This document shows, in pieces, positions 43,290-51,445 of a DNA stretch of 64,000 nucleotides (positions are counted from its first letter, which is position 1; each line of letters starts with the position of its first letter). The position numbers and the translations under genes are program-made. The notes under the pieces were generated by a model. That model did no database searches, was not told where the DNA came from, and was given only the letters and a program-made list of their open reading frames with translations. Source of the stretch: Streptomyces sp. SN-593 (lineage in GTDB: Bacteria > Actinomycetota > Actinomycetes > Streptomycetales > Streptomycetaceae); assembly GCF_016756395.1 (NCBI RefSeq), contig NZ_AP018365.1, positions 2,797,501-2,861,500 of the forward strand, given 5' to 3'.

Positions 43290-43726
43290 GTTCCAGTAGT
43301 CGGACCCGGCCCCGGTGGAGTTCCCGGCCGTTTCCCTTCACTTCCGCGCCGCCCGCGTGGCCGGCGGACCCGATCCCCCGCGACCACCGCGACGACCAGC
43401 CGGAGCGCCACGGCGACGACAGCTCCCACGGCCACTCCCCCGAACACCCCGGCCGAGCCGGCCAGACGGCCGCCGAGCCAGCCGTACCCGCCGGCCAGCA
43501 CCGCAGTGCCGGCGAGCGTCAACGCCCGACCTCGCAGGTCACGTTCCCGCACGTCCCGTTCCCGCCGTTCCCATTCCCGCCGTTCCCGGCCCCGCCGGCC
43601 CCGACGGCCCCGACGGCGCCGGCACCGACGCCGTCCCGACGCGACCGGCTCCTCCCACGGCCAGAGGGGTTCCCCCGCCGCCGGGCGGCGTGACGGGGTG
43701 AACCGCCCGCCCGACCGGCGCGTCAC
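43286..43726 (-). CDS. Arg-rich small membrane protein, unknown
   Basis: This 146-residue ORF starts with an Arg-rich cytoplasmic part (RRRCRRRRGRRGRRGRERREWERR) followed by two predicted spans (ALTLAGTAVLAGGYGWLGG and GVFGGVAVGAVVAVALRLVVAV) and a basic tail. Its stop overlaps the GTG of the PCuAC gene, which supports it as a real gene in a coupled operon. The arginine run raises the chance of a wrong start. No family recognised. Confidence 0.55.
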   Translation of the reverse strand: MTRRSGGRFTPSRRPAAGEPLWPWEEPVASGRRRCRRRRGRRGRRGRERREWERRERDVRERDLRGRALTLAGTAVLAGGYGWLGGRLAGSAGVFGGVAVGAVVAVALRLVVAVVAGDRVRRPRGRRGSEGKRPGTPPGPGPTTGT

Positions 43727-43814
43727 CTTCGCGGAACCTGTCCGCCGGGCATCTCGCACCCCATACCGCCTCTCTCGTCGATCGGTTGCCCGTTGCGTGC
43801 CCGCGGGCAGGTGG

Positions 43815-43843
43815 GGGCGGGCCGCCAGGTCGGCGGCCCGCCC
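43815..43843 (-). terminator. 12-bp perfect hairpin after ECF sigma gene
   Basis: GGGCGGGCCGCC (43815-43826) pairs perfectly with GGCGGCCCGCCC (43832-43843) around a five-base loop. It begins 23 bases beyond the sigma-factor stop and lies before the start of the copper operon. It should separate the two transcripts, so the copper genes probably have their own promoter. Confidence 0.85.
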
Positions 43844-43866
43844 GTCGTCGGGACGCGGCGGAACCG

Positions 43867-44481
43867 TCAGGCCGCCGCGGCCGCCGCCTCGGGTTCGTCG
43901 GCGGCGACCAGCAGTGCGTGGACGTCCGCCCGGGCCCGCGCCACACGGGAGCGGACGGTGCCCACGGGGCACCCGGTGCGGGCGGCCGCTTCGGCGTACG
44001 GCAACTCCAGGAGCTGGGTGAGCACGAACGCCTCCCGGCGCCCGCGGTCCACCGTGCTCAGCAGGTCCAACAGGGCGACGCCCTCGTCGAAGCCGGGTCC
44101 GTGGGCGGGTTGCGCCCGCTCGGCCGCCTCCAGCCAGTCGTCCGTTGCCGACGTCCGGGGCCGCGCCGCGTCGTAGCGGTAGCGGTCGACCACCACACGG
44201 CGGGCGATGGACAGCAGCCAGGTGCGGGCGCAGGAGCGCCCGGCGAACCGCGGCAGGCCGGACAGCGCCCGCAGGTACGTCTCCTGGGTGAGGTCGTCGG
44301 CCCCGGAGAAGTCAGCGGTCAGGTGGGCGACGAAGCGCCGGACGTCGGCGCGGGTGGCCCGGACGAAGTGTTCGATCGCCTCCTCGTCGCCGCGGCCGGC
44401 GGCCAGGGCCCAGGCGGTCACCTGGGCGTCGTCACGTGCGACCGGCGGCCGGTCGCCCCGGGGGTTCCGGGCAGGGGTCAT
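43867..44481 (-). CDS. ECF sigma factor (SigC-like)
   Basis: This 204-residue protein has sigma region 2 (DVRRFVAHLTADFSGADDLTQETYLRALSGLPRFAGRSCARTWLLSIARRVVVDRYR) and region 4 (EAFVLTQLLELPYAEAAARTGCPVGTVRSRVARARADVHALL). No anti-sigma gene lies next to it. It is followed by a hairpin and then the copper genes. SigC of M. tuberculosis controls copper acquisition genes, and the context here fits a similar role by inference. The ATG at 44481 lies within a gene-free region that holds a repeated motif. Confidence 0.92.
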   Translation of the reverse strand: MTPARNPRGDRPPVARDDAQVTAWALAAGRGDEEAIEHFVRATRADVRRFVAHLTADFSGADDLTQETYLRALSGLPRFAGRSCARTWLLSIARRVVVDRYRYDAARPRTSATDDWLEAAERAQPAHGPGFDEGVALLDLLSTVDRGRREAFVLTQLLELPYAEAAARTGCPVGTVRSRVARARADVHALLVAADEPEAAAAAA

Positions 44482-44588
44482 GTTCTCGGGTCCTTCGCTC
44501 GTGCGGGACCGGCCGTGATCACGGCACGCGGTCCCGCCGACGGGCGGCCCGCCCTTCGCGCGCGCCGCGGTCGTCGGACGCGGGACGT

Positions 44589-44652
44589 CGCGCACGGGAC
44601 GTCGTACACGGAGGCGTCGTACACGGGGTGCCGTACACGGCGGCGTGCACGC
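44589..44652. repeat. spaced direct repeats upstream of ECF sigma gene
   Basis: CGTACACGG occurs at 44603, 44618 and 44632, with variants CGCGCACGG at 44589 and CGTGCACGC at 44644, so the spacing is 14, 15, 14 and 12 bases. The array lies about 110-170 bases upstream of the ECF sigma start, within the 376-base gene-free stretch 44482-44857. It may be a cluster of regulator-binding sites or a decayed tandem repeat. No other gene is supported in that stretch. Confidence 0.6.
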
Positions 44653-44857
44653 GCTGGTGAGGACGCGCGGACCGGTGAAGGCGTACGCACACGAACGCGC
44701 TGACGCGGCGGCGTGGTGCCGGGCAGGCCGACGGGATCAGGGTCCGGTACGGTCCACGCGGTGCCGGGGCGGCGCGAAGCCGGCCGCGGGGGCAGCGGGA
44801 CATACCGGCGCTGCGGCCGTCGGAGCGGCCGGACAACCGGCCGGTGGCGGGCGCCTG

Positions 44858-45556
44858 TCAGATCAGGACGACGAGCGGCGGCGGCCCGCGCCGCACCACC
44901 GCGTGCCTCAGCAGCACCTCGGCGGGCCGCAGAGGCGGCACGGTGCCGGCCCGCACGCGCGGCAGCGGCGGCAGCGTGATCCCGCACACCGCCAGGACGT
45001 ACCGCAGCGGAGCGGCCAGTACCCAGGCCAGCGAGCGGATCATCCGGTGGAGGGCGACCTCGCCCCGCCACATCCACAGGCCGCACACCAGGGCGGCAGC
45101 GGCGTGCAGCAGGAGCATGCCCGGGGACCACTCGTGCATGGCCATGCCGCCGCCCGGCCCCGCCATGGACCCGGTGCCGCCCGGGCCCGGCGCGGCCATC
45201 CCCATGCCCGGCATGAACGGCATTGAAGGCATGGAAGGCATGGGGGGCATGGAGGACGTGGCGGGCATCGCCGGGTCGGGCACGGCCGAGGGAGCGGCGC
45301 CGACCCACTGCCCGAGCAGGAAGACGCAGTGGAGCCCCAACTGCGTGGCCAGGCTGCCGCCGAGGATCACCGGCGCGCCGCGCCGCCTCCCGAAGGCCCA
45401 CCACGCGAGGGCGGTGACCCCGGCGAACGCGTACAGCAGAGCCCAGACCGGGACCCCGGCGCCGGACATCATCGCGTGGCCGAGGCCGCTCATCGCCGTG
45501 CACACGGCCGCGAACACGGCTGAGCGCACAAGGCGGAGGGCGGGCATCCGGGCCAT
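44858..45556 (-). CDS. Met/His-rich integral membrane protein
   Basis: This 232-residue protein has about five predicted spans. Between two of them is an exposed loop with tandem PMPSMPSMPFMPGMGM motifs followed by GGGMAMHEW. Methionine clusters of this kind bind Cu(I), and other residues at the first loop (GHAMM) add to that. It lies upstream of the ECF sigma on the same strand, with a 376-base gap between. A role in copper sensing or storage is inferred from composition and place; the family was not identified. Confidence 0.78.
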   Translation of the reverse strand: MARMPALRLVRSAVFAAVCTAMSGLGHAMMSGAGVPVWALLYAFAGVTALAWWAFGRRRGAPVILGGSLATQLGLHCVFLLGQWVGAAPSAVPDPAMPATSSMPPMPSMPSMPFMPGMGMAAPGPGGTGSMAGPGGGMAMHEWSPGMLLLHAAAALVCGLWMWRGEVALHRMIRSLAWVLAAPLRYVLAVCGITLPPLPRVRAGTVPPLRPAEVLLRHAVVRRGPPPLVVLI

Positions 45557-45683
45557 GGCGACATCGTGCCAGCCGTCGGCGCCCGTGACGTCACCGGGGC
45601 ACGCGGTCCCGACCGCCGCGCGCACCGGGCCCGTTGAGACCCCGTTGCAGTCGGCTGACGTGTGCATCTACGCTGGCCGGGCC

Positions 45684-45848
45684 GTGGTGCTCGGGAAACC
45701 GGTGGGAAACCGGTGCGGCCCTCGCCACTGTGATCGGGAAGTCACCGTGCTCGTTCCGCCCCGCAGGGGGTGGACGCCACTGGCCGTTTCGGCGGCTGGG
45801 AAGGCGGAGGACGGCGACGTCGGACCCGTAAGCCAGGAGACCGGCCAC
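45684..45848 (+). promoter_or_regulatory. cobalamin riboswitch
   Basis: The leader contains the landmarks of an AdoCbl/B12 riboswitch in order: GGTGCTCGGGAAACCGGTG, GCGGCCCTCGCCACTGTGA, CGGGAAGTCACC, GCCACTGG, GGGAAGGCGG, GACGTCGGACCCGTAAGCC and AGGAGACCGGCC (the B12 box). It ends about 50 bases before the ATG of the nickel/cobalt transporter, whose translation or transcription it should repress when cobalamin is plentiful. Boundaries are approximate. Confidence 0.95.
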
Positions 45849-45896
45849 GGCACGCACGACGAACTGTCCACGAGGTGCTGGAGAGGCTGCCCCGGT

Positions 45897-47048
45897 ATGA
45901 CCCTGCCCGAAAACCCGCCGTCGCCCGCCGGACCGCCCGCGGGGACGCCCTCCCCCGGGCCCGTCGCCCACCGATTCGCACGCGCCGACTGGATACGCAC
46001 CGGCGTGCTGCTGGCCGCGATCGCCGCCCTGCACGCCGCGGCGTTCGCCATCCTGGTGATGATGGTCGCGCCGCACCACTACACCGTCGGCAAGCAGGCG
46101 TTCGGCGTCGGGCTGGGGGTCACGGCCTACACCCTCGGCATGCGGCACGCCTTCGACGCCGACCACATCGCCGCGATCGACAACACCACGCGCAAGCTGA
46201 TGGCCGACGGGCAGCGCCCCGTCTCGGTCGGCTTCTGGTTCGCCCTCGGCCACTCCTCGATCGTCGTCGCCATGGCCGGCATGATCGCCGGCGGCGCCAA
46301 GATCGCCGGCACCCTGATGAACGAGGACTCCGAGACGCACGTCACCCTCGGCGTCATCAGCACCAGCGTCTCGGGGACTTTCCTCTACCTCATCGCCGCC
46401 CTCAACCTCGTCGCCCTGCTGGGCATCTACCGGGTGTTCAAGGAGATGCGCGCGGGCAACTTCGACGAGCACGAGCTGGAGAAGCACCTGGACAGCCGGG
46501 GCTTCATGAACCGCCTGCTCGGCCGACTCACCAAGTCGATCCGCCACCCCGGCCAGATGTACCCGGTCGGCGTCCTGTTCGGCCTCGGCTTCGACACCGC
46601 CACCGAGGTCACCCTCATGGTGATGGCGGGTTCCGGCGCCGCCTCCGGCCTGCCCTGGTACGCGGTGCTGTGCCTGCCGCTGCTGTTCGCCGCCGGCATG
46701 AGCCTGTTCGACACCCTCGACGGCACCTTCATGAACTTCGCGTACCACTGGGCGTTCTCCAACCCGGTCCGCAAGGTCTACTACAACCTCACGATCACCG
46801 GCCTGTCCATCGCCGTGGCCTTCGTCATCGGCACCATCGAACTCGTCGGCGTCCTGCACGACAACGCCGGCTTCACCAACGGCGCCACCGACTGGATCTC
46901 CGGTATCAGCCTGGACAACGTCGGCTACGTCATCGTCGGCCTGTTCGTCGTGGTCTGGGCCTGCGCCCTGGCCTACTGGCGGTTCGCGAAGGTCGAGCGC
47001 CGCTGGGGCGCCGCGGCACGCGCCGGCTCGGGCGGGATGTCGTCCTAG
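45897..47048 (+). CDS. NiCoT family nickel/cobalt transporter
   Basis: This 383-residue membrane protein belongs to the HoxN/NixA family. The metal-selective signature HAFDADHIAAIDN is in the second span (His84-His90), and LGHSSIVV and LFGLGFDTATEV are the other family motifs. Control by a cobalamin riboswitch shows that it most likely supplies cobalt for B12. GAGAGG at 45881-45886 precedes the ATG. The acidic/basic loop after span 4 (KEMRAGNFDEHELEKHLDSRGFMNRL) is normal. Confidence 0.95.
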   Translation: MTLPENPPSPAGPPAGTPSPGPVAHRFARADWIRTGVLLAAIAALHAAAFAILVMMVAPHHYTVGKQAFGVGLGVTAYTLGMRHAFDADHIAAIDNTTRKLMADGQRPVSVGFWFALGHSSIVVAMAGMIAGGAKIAGTLMNEDSETHVTLGVISTSVSGTFLYLIAALNLVALLGIYRVFKEMRAGNFDEHELEKHLDSRGFMNRLLGRLTKSIRHPGQMYPVGVLFGLGFDTATEVTLMVMAGSGAASGLPWYAVLCLPLLFAAGMSLFDTLDGTFMNFAYHWAFSNPVRKVYYNLTITGLSIAVAFVIGTIELVGVLHDNAGFTNGATDWISGISLDNVGYVIVGLFVVVWACALAYWRFAKVERRWGAAARAGSGGMSS

Positions 47049-47061
47049 TCCCGCGGGGCCG

Positions 47062-47856
47062 TCACCGGGCGAGGAAGTCGATCACCGCCGGCAGCGCCTC
47101 GGGGTCCTGGAACGGGAAGATGTGCCCGCCCTCGAAGACCCGCAACTCGGCGCCCGGTATCGCCCGGGCCACCGCCTCGCTGTTGGCGACCGGCGCGATG
47201 CCGTCGTAGCGCCCGGCGGCGACCAGCGTCGGGCAGGTGACGGCCGGGAGCCGGTCGTACACGTCGTGCGCGGCGCGGGCCCGGAGTTGGAGTTCCTCTC
47301 CCAGCCGCACCGCGGCCGGCTTGCCGGCCGCCAGCCGCCCGCGCATCGACTCGACCACCGCGCGGTCGCCGGGGCGGGAGGCCAGCCACTCCGCGGTGAA
47401 GCGGGTGTCAAGGATGCCCGCGTACCGGGCCTGCCGCTCCTCCAGAGGGAGTTCGCCCAGCGTGTGCAGCGGGTACGAGGAGCCGCCGGGTCCCCCGGAC
47501 GAGGTGCACAGCAGCGCCATCCGCTCGATCCGTTCCGGCCGGGTGACGGCCAGTTCCTGGGCGACCATCCCGCCGAAGCTGATCCCGAACACGCGGAAGG
47601 ACGGCCAGCCGAGGTGGTCGGCGAGCGCCGCCGCGTCCGCGGCGAGGTCGGCCATGGCGTACGGCCCGGAGGCGGCCGCGGACCGGCCGATGCCGCGCTG
47701 GTCGAAGGCGGCGACCTCGAAGCGGCCGGCCAGGCGCAGGAGCAGGGGGGCGGCCTCGACGAGCGTCCCGCCGGACCCGTTGAGGAACAGCAAACGCGGT
47801 CCCGTGCCCGTCACCTGGTAGGTGAGGGCGGTTCCGTCGAGGTCGGCGGTGGCCAT
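47062..47856 (-). CDS. alpha/beta fold hydrolase
   Basis: This 264-residue protein has the alpha/beta hydrolase core with the oxyanion region LLFLNGSGG, the nucleophile elbow GISFGGM (Ser93), the acid in GRYDGIAP and the His in GGHIFPFQ. AAGGAG eight bases before the ATG supports the start. It is convergent with the cobalt transporter (13 bases between stops). Resembles beta-ketoadipate enol-lactonase-like esterases; substrate not known. Confidence 0.9.
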   Translation of the reverse strand: MATADLDGTALTYQVTGTGPRLLFLNGSGGTLVEAAPLLLRLAGRFEVAAFDQRGIGRSAAASGPYAMADLAADAAALADHLGWPSFRVFGISFGGMVAQELAVTRPERIERMALLCTSSGGPGGSSYPLHTLGELPLEERQARYAGILDTRFTAEWLASRPGDRAVVESMRGRLAAGKPAAVRLGEELQLRARAAHDVYDRLPAVTCPTLVAAGRYDGIAPVANSEAVARAIPGAELRVFEGGHIFPFQDPEALPAVIDFLAR

Positions 47857-48138
47857 CCGATCAGCTCCTTGTCCGGTGCGTCCGCTTGCACGTCGTACCG
47901 CGCCGCGTGGTGTCGCGCCGCGCCGCGCCGTAGCGTGTCGCGCCGTACCGTGTCGATCCGCGGTGCTCGGGAATTCTCGCGCACGGCGGGGTCGCGCGGG
48001 GCGCGCGAGCGGTATCCGGCGGGCGGGCGGCCCTCCCGCCCGGCCGCCCGCGACGCCGTTCGGGAGTGCCGCCACAGGAGGGGGTCGCTACGGGATGCGG
48101 CCGCTGTGGGAGGGGTCGGCAGCCTGCGGCCCGCCGGA

Positions 48139-49221
48139 TCAGGACCAGGCGGTGCCGCCCGCGTAGTCGGAGGCGAGTGCCGTGTTGATCCCGGAGATGA
48201 TCGGCGCCGAGGTGGTGATGAAGCCCAACTCGCGGTTCTTGTTGAGCGAGGCGCTGGAGAAGTTCTGCGAGCCGACGTCGACCGTGGCGGCGCTGGTGCC
48301 GTAGTCCGCGACGATCGCCTTCGCGTGGATGTAGAGCGACGCGGTGTAGGCGTAGGTGCGCACGTGGACGCCGGCGGCGGTGAGGGCGTCGAACTCGTCG
48401 GCGTACTCGTTGTCGTCGTTGGTCATGGTGACCTCGACGTTCACCCCGCGCTTGGCGGCGTTCTCCAACGCGGTGGTGACGGTCGCGTAGCCCATCTCCT
48501 CGTTCTCCACCGAGAGGCTGGCGGTGGCGCCGTTGATGATCGCCAGGATCTTCGACTGGGCGTCGGTGGGGCTCCACACCAGGTGGTCGCCGTCGGTGGG
48601 GGTGATGGCGGTGCCGGCGTAGTCGGCCGCGAACACCTTCTCTATCGCCTTGACGTCGAGGGAGTTGTTCTCGATGACGGCGAAGTCACGGCTGGTGGAG
48701 TAGTACTGGCTGGTCAGATTGCCGCTCATGATGGCGGTGGTGGCGTCGTCCACCGTGAGGGTCTTCTGGTGGGTGGCGGCGTAGGTGGTGGAGGCCCAGT
48801 GGGTCGGCACGCCGTTGGCGTTGAGGTAGGTGTACGCCGCGGTGTTGTTCGACTTCTCCAGGTTCTGGTCCAGGATCACCCGGACCGTCACCCCGCGGGC
48901 CGCCGCGGCGGCGAGGTCGTGCTCGGCGGTGGTGTCGGTGAGTTCGTACATCGTGAGGTCGATGCTGGTCGTCGCCGAGCCGATCAGGTCGTAGATCGCG
49001 CCGTAGCCGGCCGACGGTTCCGTGACCAGGGTGTAGGTGACGGCGGAGGGAGTGACGGCGGAGGGGGAGCCCGCGTCGGAGGTGGTGGCGGTGGTGGAAC
49101 CGGACGTGGCGGGACCGGACGTAGCCGGACCGGACGTGGCCGCTCCGGCGGTACCGGCGGTGCCCGCGATCAGGGCAGCGGCGGCGAGCAGGCAGGCGGG
49201 ACGGATGTACGGGCGGGACAT
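48139..49221 (-). CDS. secreted phospholipase-D-like (HKD) protein
   Basis: This 360-residue protein has a signal peptide ending near GTAGTAGAA, a Thr/Ser/Gly/Pro-rich linker and two PLD-like domains. The HKD motifs are degenerate but present: THQKTLTVDDATTAIMSGNLTS and YIHAKAIVADYGTSAATVDVGSQNFSS (HxKx4D with Asp in VDD and AD). It may act as an extracellular nuclease or phospholipase. The linker contains the repeat ATSGPATSGPATSG encoded by a short direct repeat. Between it and the hydrolase gene at 47857-48138 there are short CG-rich direct repeats (GTGTCGCGCCG). Confidence 0.88.
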   Translation of the reverse strand: MSRPYIRPACLLAAAALIAGTAGTAGAATSGPATSGPATSGSTTATTSDAGSPSAVTPSAVTYTLVTEPSAGYGAIYDLIGSATTSIDLTMYELTDTTAEHDLAAAAARGVTVRVILDQNLEKSNNTAAYTYLNANGVPTHWASTTYAATHQKTLTVDDATTAIMSGNLTSQYYSTSRDFAVIENNSLDVKAIEKVFAADYAGTAITPTDGDHLVWSPTDAQSKILAIINGATASLSVENEEMGYATVTTALENAAKRGVNVEVTMTNDDNEYADEFDALTAAGVHVRTYAYTASLYIHAKAIVADYGTSAATVDVGSQNFSSASLNKNRELGFITTSAPIISGINTALASDYAGGTAWS

Positions 49222-49691
49222 GCGCACCTCGTGGGATCGTCCGACATGACATGTACAGGACATCACGAGATCGACCGGGGATCATCACAGCCCTGGCGAA
49301 ATCCTGGACTCGGCTTGGCAAAGTCCCCCACCCCGAACCCCCGCCCCCACAGATCCCCACTGCCCGACTCGCACCCCTCCAGTCCCGTGCGCACAGCACC
49401 GTCACCAAGTCTTCGACGAAACCACCCCGTACACAGCGGCGCCGAGCCCGGCACCGGGGCGACGGGGACGCGCCCCTGATCCCGATCCACCACGGCGCGC
49501 GAGCCCCGGCGCGACAGCCCACCCCGCAAGGCGGCCGCGCGATCGCATCTCCGAGATCGTCGCGGATTTGATGATTTGAACCGTTTGCGATGGTTTGCCG
49601 GATTCGTGACCGGGCACACCCCATTCGGCCCCTCCCCCGGCCGTGACCGACCGTAGCGCCGTGGGGTCGCAGCGCGAGGAGCTGGTGACAG
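49222..49691. other. 470-base divergent intergenic region
   Basis: This region holds the promoters of the PLD gene and the divergent sigma factor gene. Near the PLD start is an AT-richer stretch with ACATGACATGTACAGGACAT, where ACATGT is palindromic and GACAT recurs. The middle part (49310-49540) is C-rich and shows no supported gene on either strand. The part 49560-49620 is AT-richer and carries a candidate stress-sigma promoter. Confidence 0.6.
49593..49617 (+). promoter_or_regulatory. candidate SigB/SigF-type promoter
   Basis: GTTT at 49593-49596 is followed after 15 bases by GGGCAC at 49612-49617. The consensus for Streptomyces SigB-like factors is GNNTN14-16GGGTAY; this differs in one key position. 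It would start transcription about 70 bases before the sigma gene, suggesting autoregulation. Confidence 0.4.
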
Positions 49692-50645
49692 ATGGCATCT
49701 TCCGTGTCCGTGTCCGCGTCCGGTCCGATACCCGCACGCACCTCCCACCGGGGCAGGCATCCCCACGACGACGCCCCCGACACCGCCGAGGCATTCCGCC
49801 GTCTGGCCCGCCTTCCGGACGGCGCCCCCAAGGAACGGCTGCGCCAGGAGATCGCCACCGACTGGCTGCCGATGGCGCACCGCCTGGCCGGCCGGTACCG
49901 CAACCGCGGCGAGTCGCTGGACGACCTGCGCCAGGTGGCCGCCCTCGGCCTGGTCAAGGCGGTGACCCGGTACGATCCGGACCGCGGCACCGCTTTCGAG
50001 AGCTACGCGGTGCCGACCATCGACGGCGAGATCAAGCGGCACTTCCGCGACTGCATGTGGTCGGTACACGTGCCGCGCCGGGTGCAACTGCTCAGGGCGC
50101 GGGTCCGCGCCGCGCACCAGGAACTGGCCCAGAGCCGGCCGGGCCGGGAGCCCACCGCACAGGAGATCGCCGAGCACGCCGGCCTCACGGAGGAGGAGGC
50201 CGCCGCGGGACTGGAGGCGCTGGAGAGCTTCAGCTCGCTGTCGCTGGACGCCCAGTGCCGGCAGCCGCTGGACACCGGACCCATGTCCCTGGCCGACACG
50301 CTGGGCGCCCCCGACCCGGCGCTCGACGTCGTGCTGGACCGCGAGGCGGTCAAACCGCAACTGTGCCGCCTCCCCGAACGCGAACGCCAGATCCTCTACC
50401 TGCGCTTCTTCCGCGGAATGACGCAGAGCATGATCGCCGACCAGCTCGGCATATCCCAGATGCACGTGTCCCGGCTGATCAGCCGGTCCTGCTCGGCGAT
50501 CCGCGCGGAGGTGGTCGGGGCCGAGCACGCGGTGGACGCCCTCGAACGCGGCACCGCCGCCCCCGCCGGCTCGCACGCCGCGCCCGTCCGCGATCACCCG
50601 CAGGCTCCGGACACCGCCTCCCCCGCGCACCGCCGTGCGGCCTGA
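49692..50645 (+). CDS. SigB/SigF-subfamily sigma factor
   Basis: This 317-residue sigma factor has region 2 (RYRNRGESLDDLRQVAALGLVKAVTRYDPDRGTAFESYAVPTIDGEIKRHFRD), region 3 (PTAQEIAEHAGLTEEEAAAGLEAL) and region 4 (LPERERQILYLRFFRGMTQSMIADQLGISQMHVSRLI). It belongs to the Streptomyces family of nine SigB-like factors for stress and development. No anti-sigma or antagonist genes adjoin it, so control probably comes from elsewhere. The region 2 WSVHVPRR motif is typical. The exact paralogue cannot be named from sequence reading alone. Confidence 0.93.
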   Translation: MASSVSVSASGPIPARTSHRGRHPHDDAPDTAEAFRRLARLPDGAPKERLRQEIATDWLPMAHRLAGRYRNRGESLDDLRQVAALGLVKAVTRYDPDRGTAFESYAVPTIDGEIKRHFRDCMWSVHVPRRVQLLRARVRAAHQELAQSRPGREPTAQEIAEHAGLTEEEAAAGLEALESFSSLSLDAQCRQPLDTGPMSLADTLGAPDPALDVVLDREAVKPQLCRLPERERQILYLRFFRGMTQSMIADQLGISQMHVSRLISRSCSAIRAEVVGAEHAVDALERGTAAPAGSHAAPVRDHPQAPDTASPAHRRAA

Positions 50646-50843
50646 GGGCACTCCCCCAGGCCCGCTCGGGCGGACGGCCCCGGCCGCCCGGGCCACCCCT
50701 GCCGCATCCCCCGCCCCTGCTCTTCACCTGCGCATCCTCCTTTCCCCCACCCGAACTCCCCTGGGCGGGAACAGGCATGCTTTTGCCCGAAAGGGCTACG
50801 AGGGTGAACAGGCGGTGTGAGAAAGTGAGCGCCTGAGCTGCCC

Positions 50844-50868
50844 CCGGCAGGCTTCGAGCACCTGCCGG
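50844..50868. terminator. hairpin between sigma and MarR genes
   Basis: CCGGCAGG pairs with CCTGCCGG around a nine-base loop, 200 bases after the sigma stop in the 308-base gap 50646-50953. It may end the sigma transcript. The rest of the gap is pyrimidine-rich and no gene is supported in it. Confidence 0.5.
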
Positions 50869-50930
50869 CACCGCGCTCGCCGCCGGGGGCGAACGCGCAG
50901 GCAGCCATGGGCCACCCCGGCGAGCAGGCA

Positions 50931-50949
50931 AACGATGCGAGGGATCGTT
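50931..50949. promoter_or_regulatory. inverted repeat over the marR ribosome site
   Basis: AACGAT (50931-50936) and ATCGTT (50944-50949) are perfect inverted arms. The seven-base spacer holds the GAGGG that forms the ribosome site of the MarR gene, whose ATG is at 50954. As DNA it may be the MarR operator; as RNA it could hide the ribosome site in a hairpin loop. Confidence 0.5.
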
Positions 50950-50953
50950 GCGT

Positions 50954-51445
50954 ATGGACTCCACACTGTCCGGGGCGACTTCGACAGCCCGACGCCGCAG
51001 ACGGCTGACGAACCACATCAAGGAGCACGTACGGGGCCTGAACGCGCAACTGACACTGCTCAACCACCAGATCGGCGCACACCTGGACCTCCGGGACGCC
51101 GACCTCGAGTGCCTTGACCTGGTCAGCCGGCACGGTCCGCTGGGCCCGACGGCGCTCGCCCGGCGCGCGGGGCTGCACCCGGCCACGCTCACCGGCGTGC
51201 TGGACCGGCTGGAACGCGGCGGCTGGGTGGTGCGCACCCCGAACCCGAGCGACCGCCGGGCGATACTCGTCCAGGTGATCAAGGAGAAGGAAGCCGAGAT
51301 CGGCTACCTCCTGTCCGGCCTCAACCACGCCATGGACGACGTGTGCGCGGGATACGACGACGACGAACTGACAACGATCGCCGACTTCCTGCTCCGCAGC
51401 GTCAAGGCAGGGGAGATCGCCACCGACGAGCTCTCCGAGGGCTGA
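50954..51445 (+). CDS. MarR family transcriptional regulator
   Basis: This 163-residue protein has a winged helix-turn-helix (LGPTALARRAGLHPATLTGVLDRLERGGWVVRTPNPSDRRAILVQVI), with the DRR wing of MarR proteins. N- and C-terminal helices form the dimer interface. The ATG at 50954 is preceded by GAGGG in the loop of an inverted repeat that is a likely autoregulatory site. Neighbours do not reveal the target; the next genes on the same strand are 536 bases away. Confidence 0.93.
   Translation: MDSTLSGATSTARRRRRLTNHIKEHVRGLNAQLTLLNHQIGAHLDLRDADLECLDLVSRHGPLGPTALARRAGLHPATLTGVLDRLERGGWVVRTPNPSDRRAILVQVIKEKEAEIGYLLSGLNHAMDDVCAGYDDDELTTIADFLLRSVKAGEIATDELSEG

Noticed and set aside
36821-43900. Genomic island inserted at tRNA-Arg
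   Set aside because: tRNA genes are favoured insertion sites, but I found no integrase, no repeat of the tRNA 3' end and no change of base composition.
49643-50836. 397-codon plus-strand ORF over the sigma gene
   Set aside because: It is a frame-shifted shadow of the SigB-like factor, with a Pro/Arg-rich translation and no family motif.
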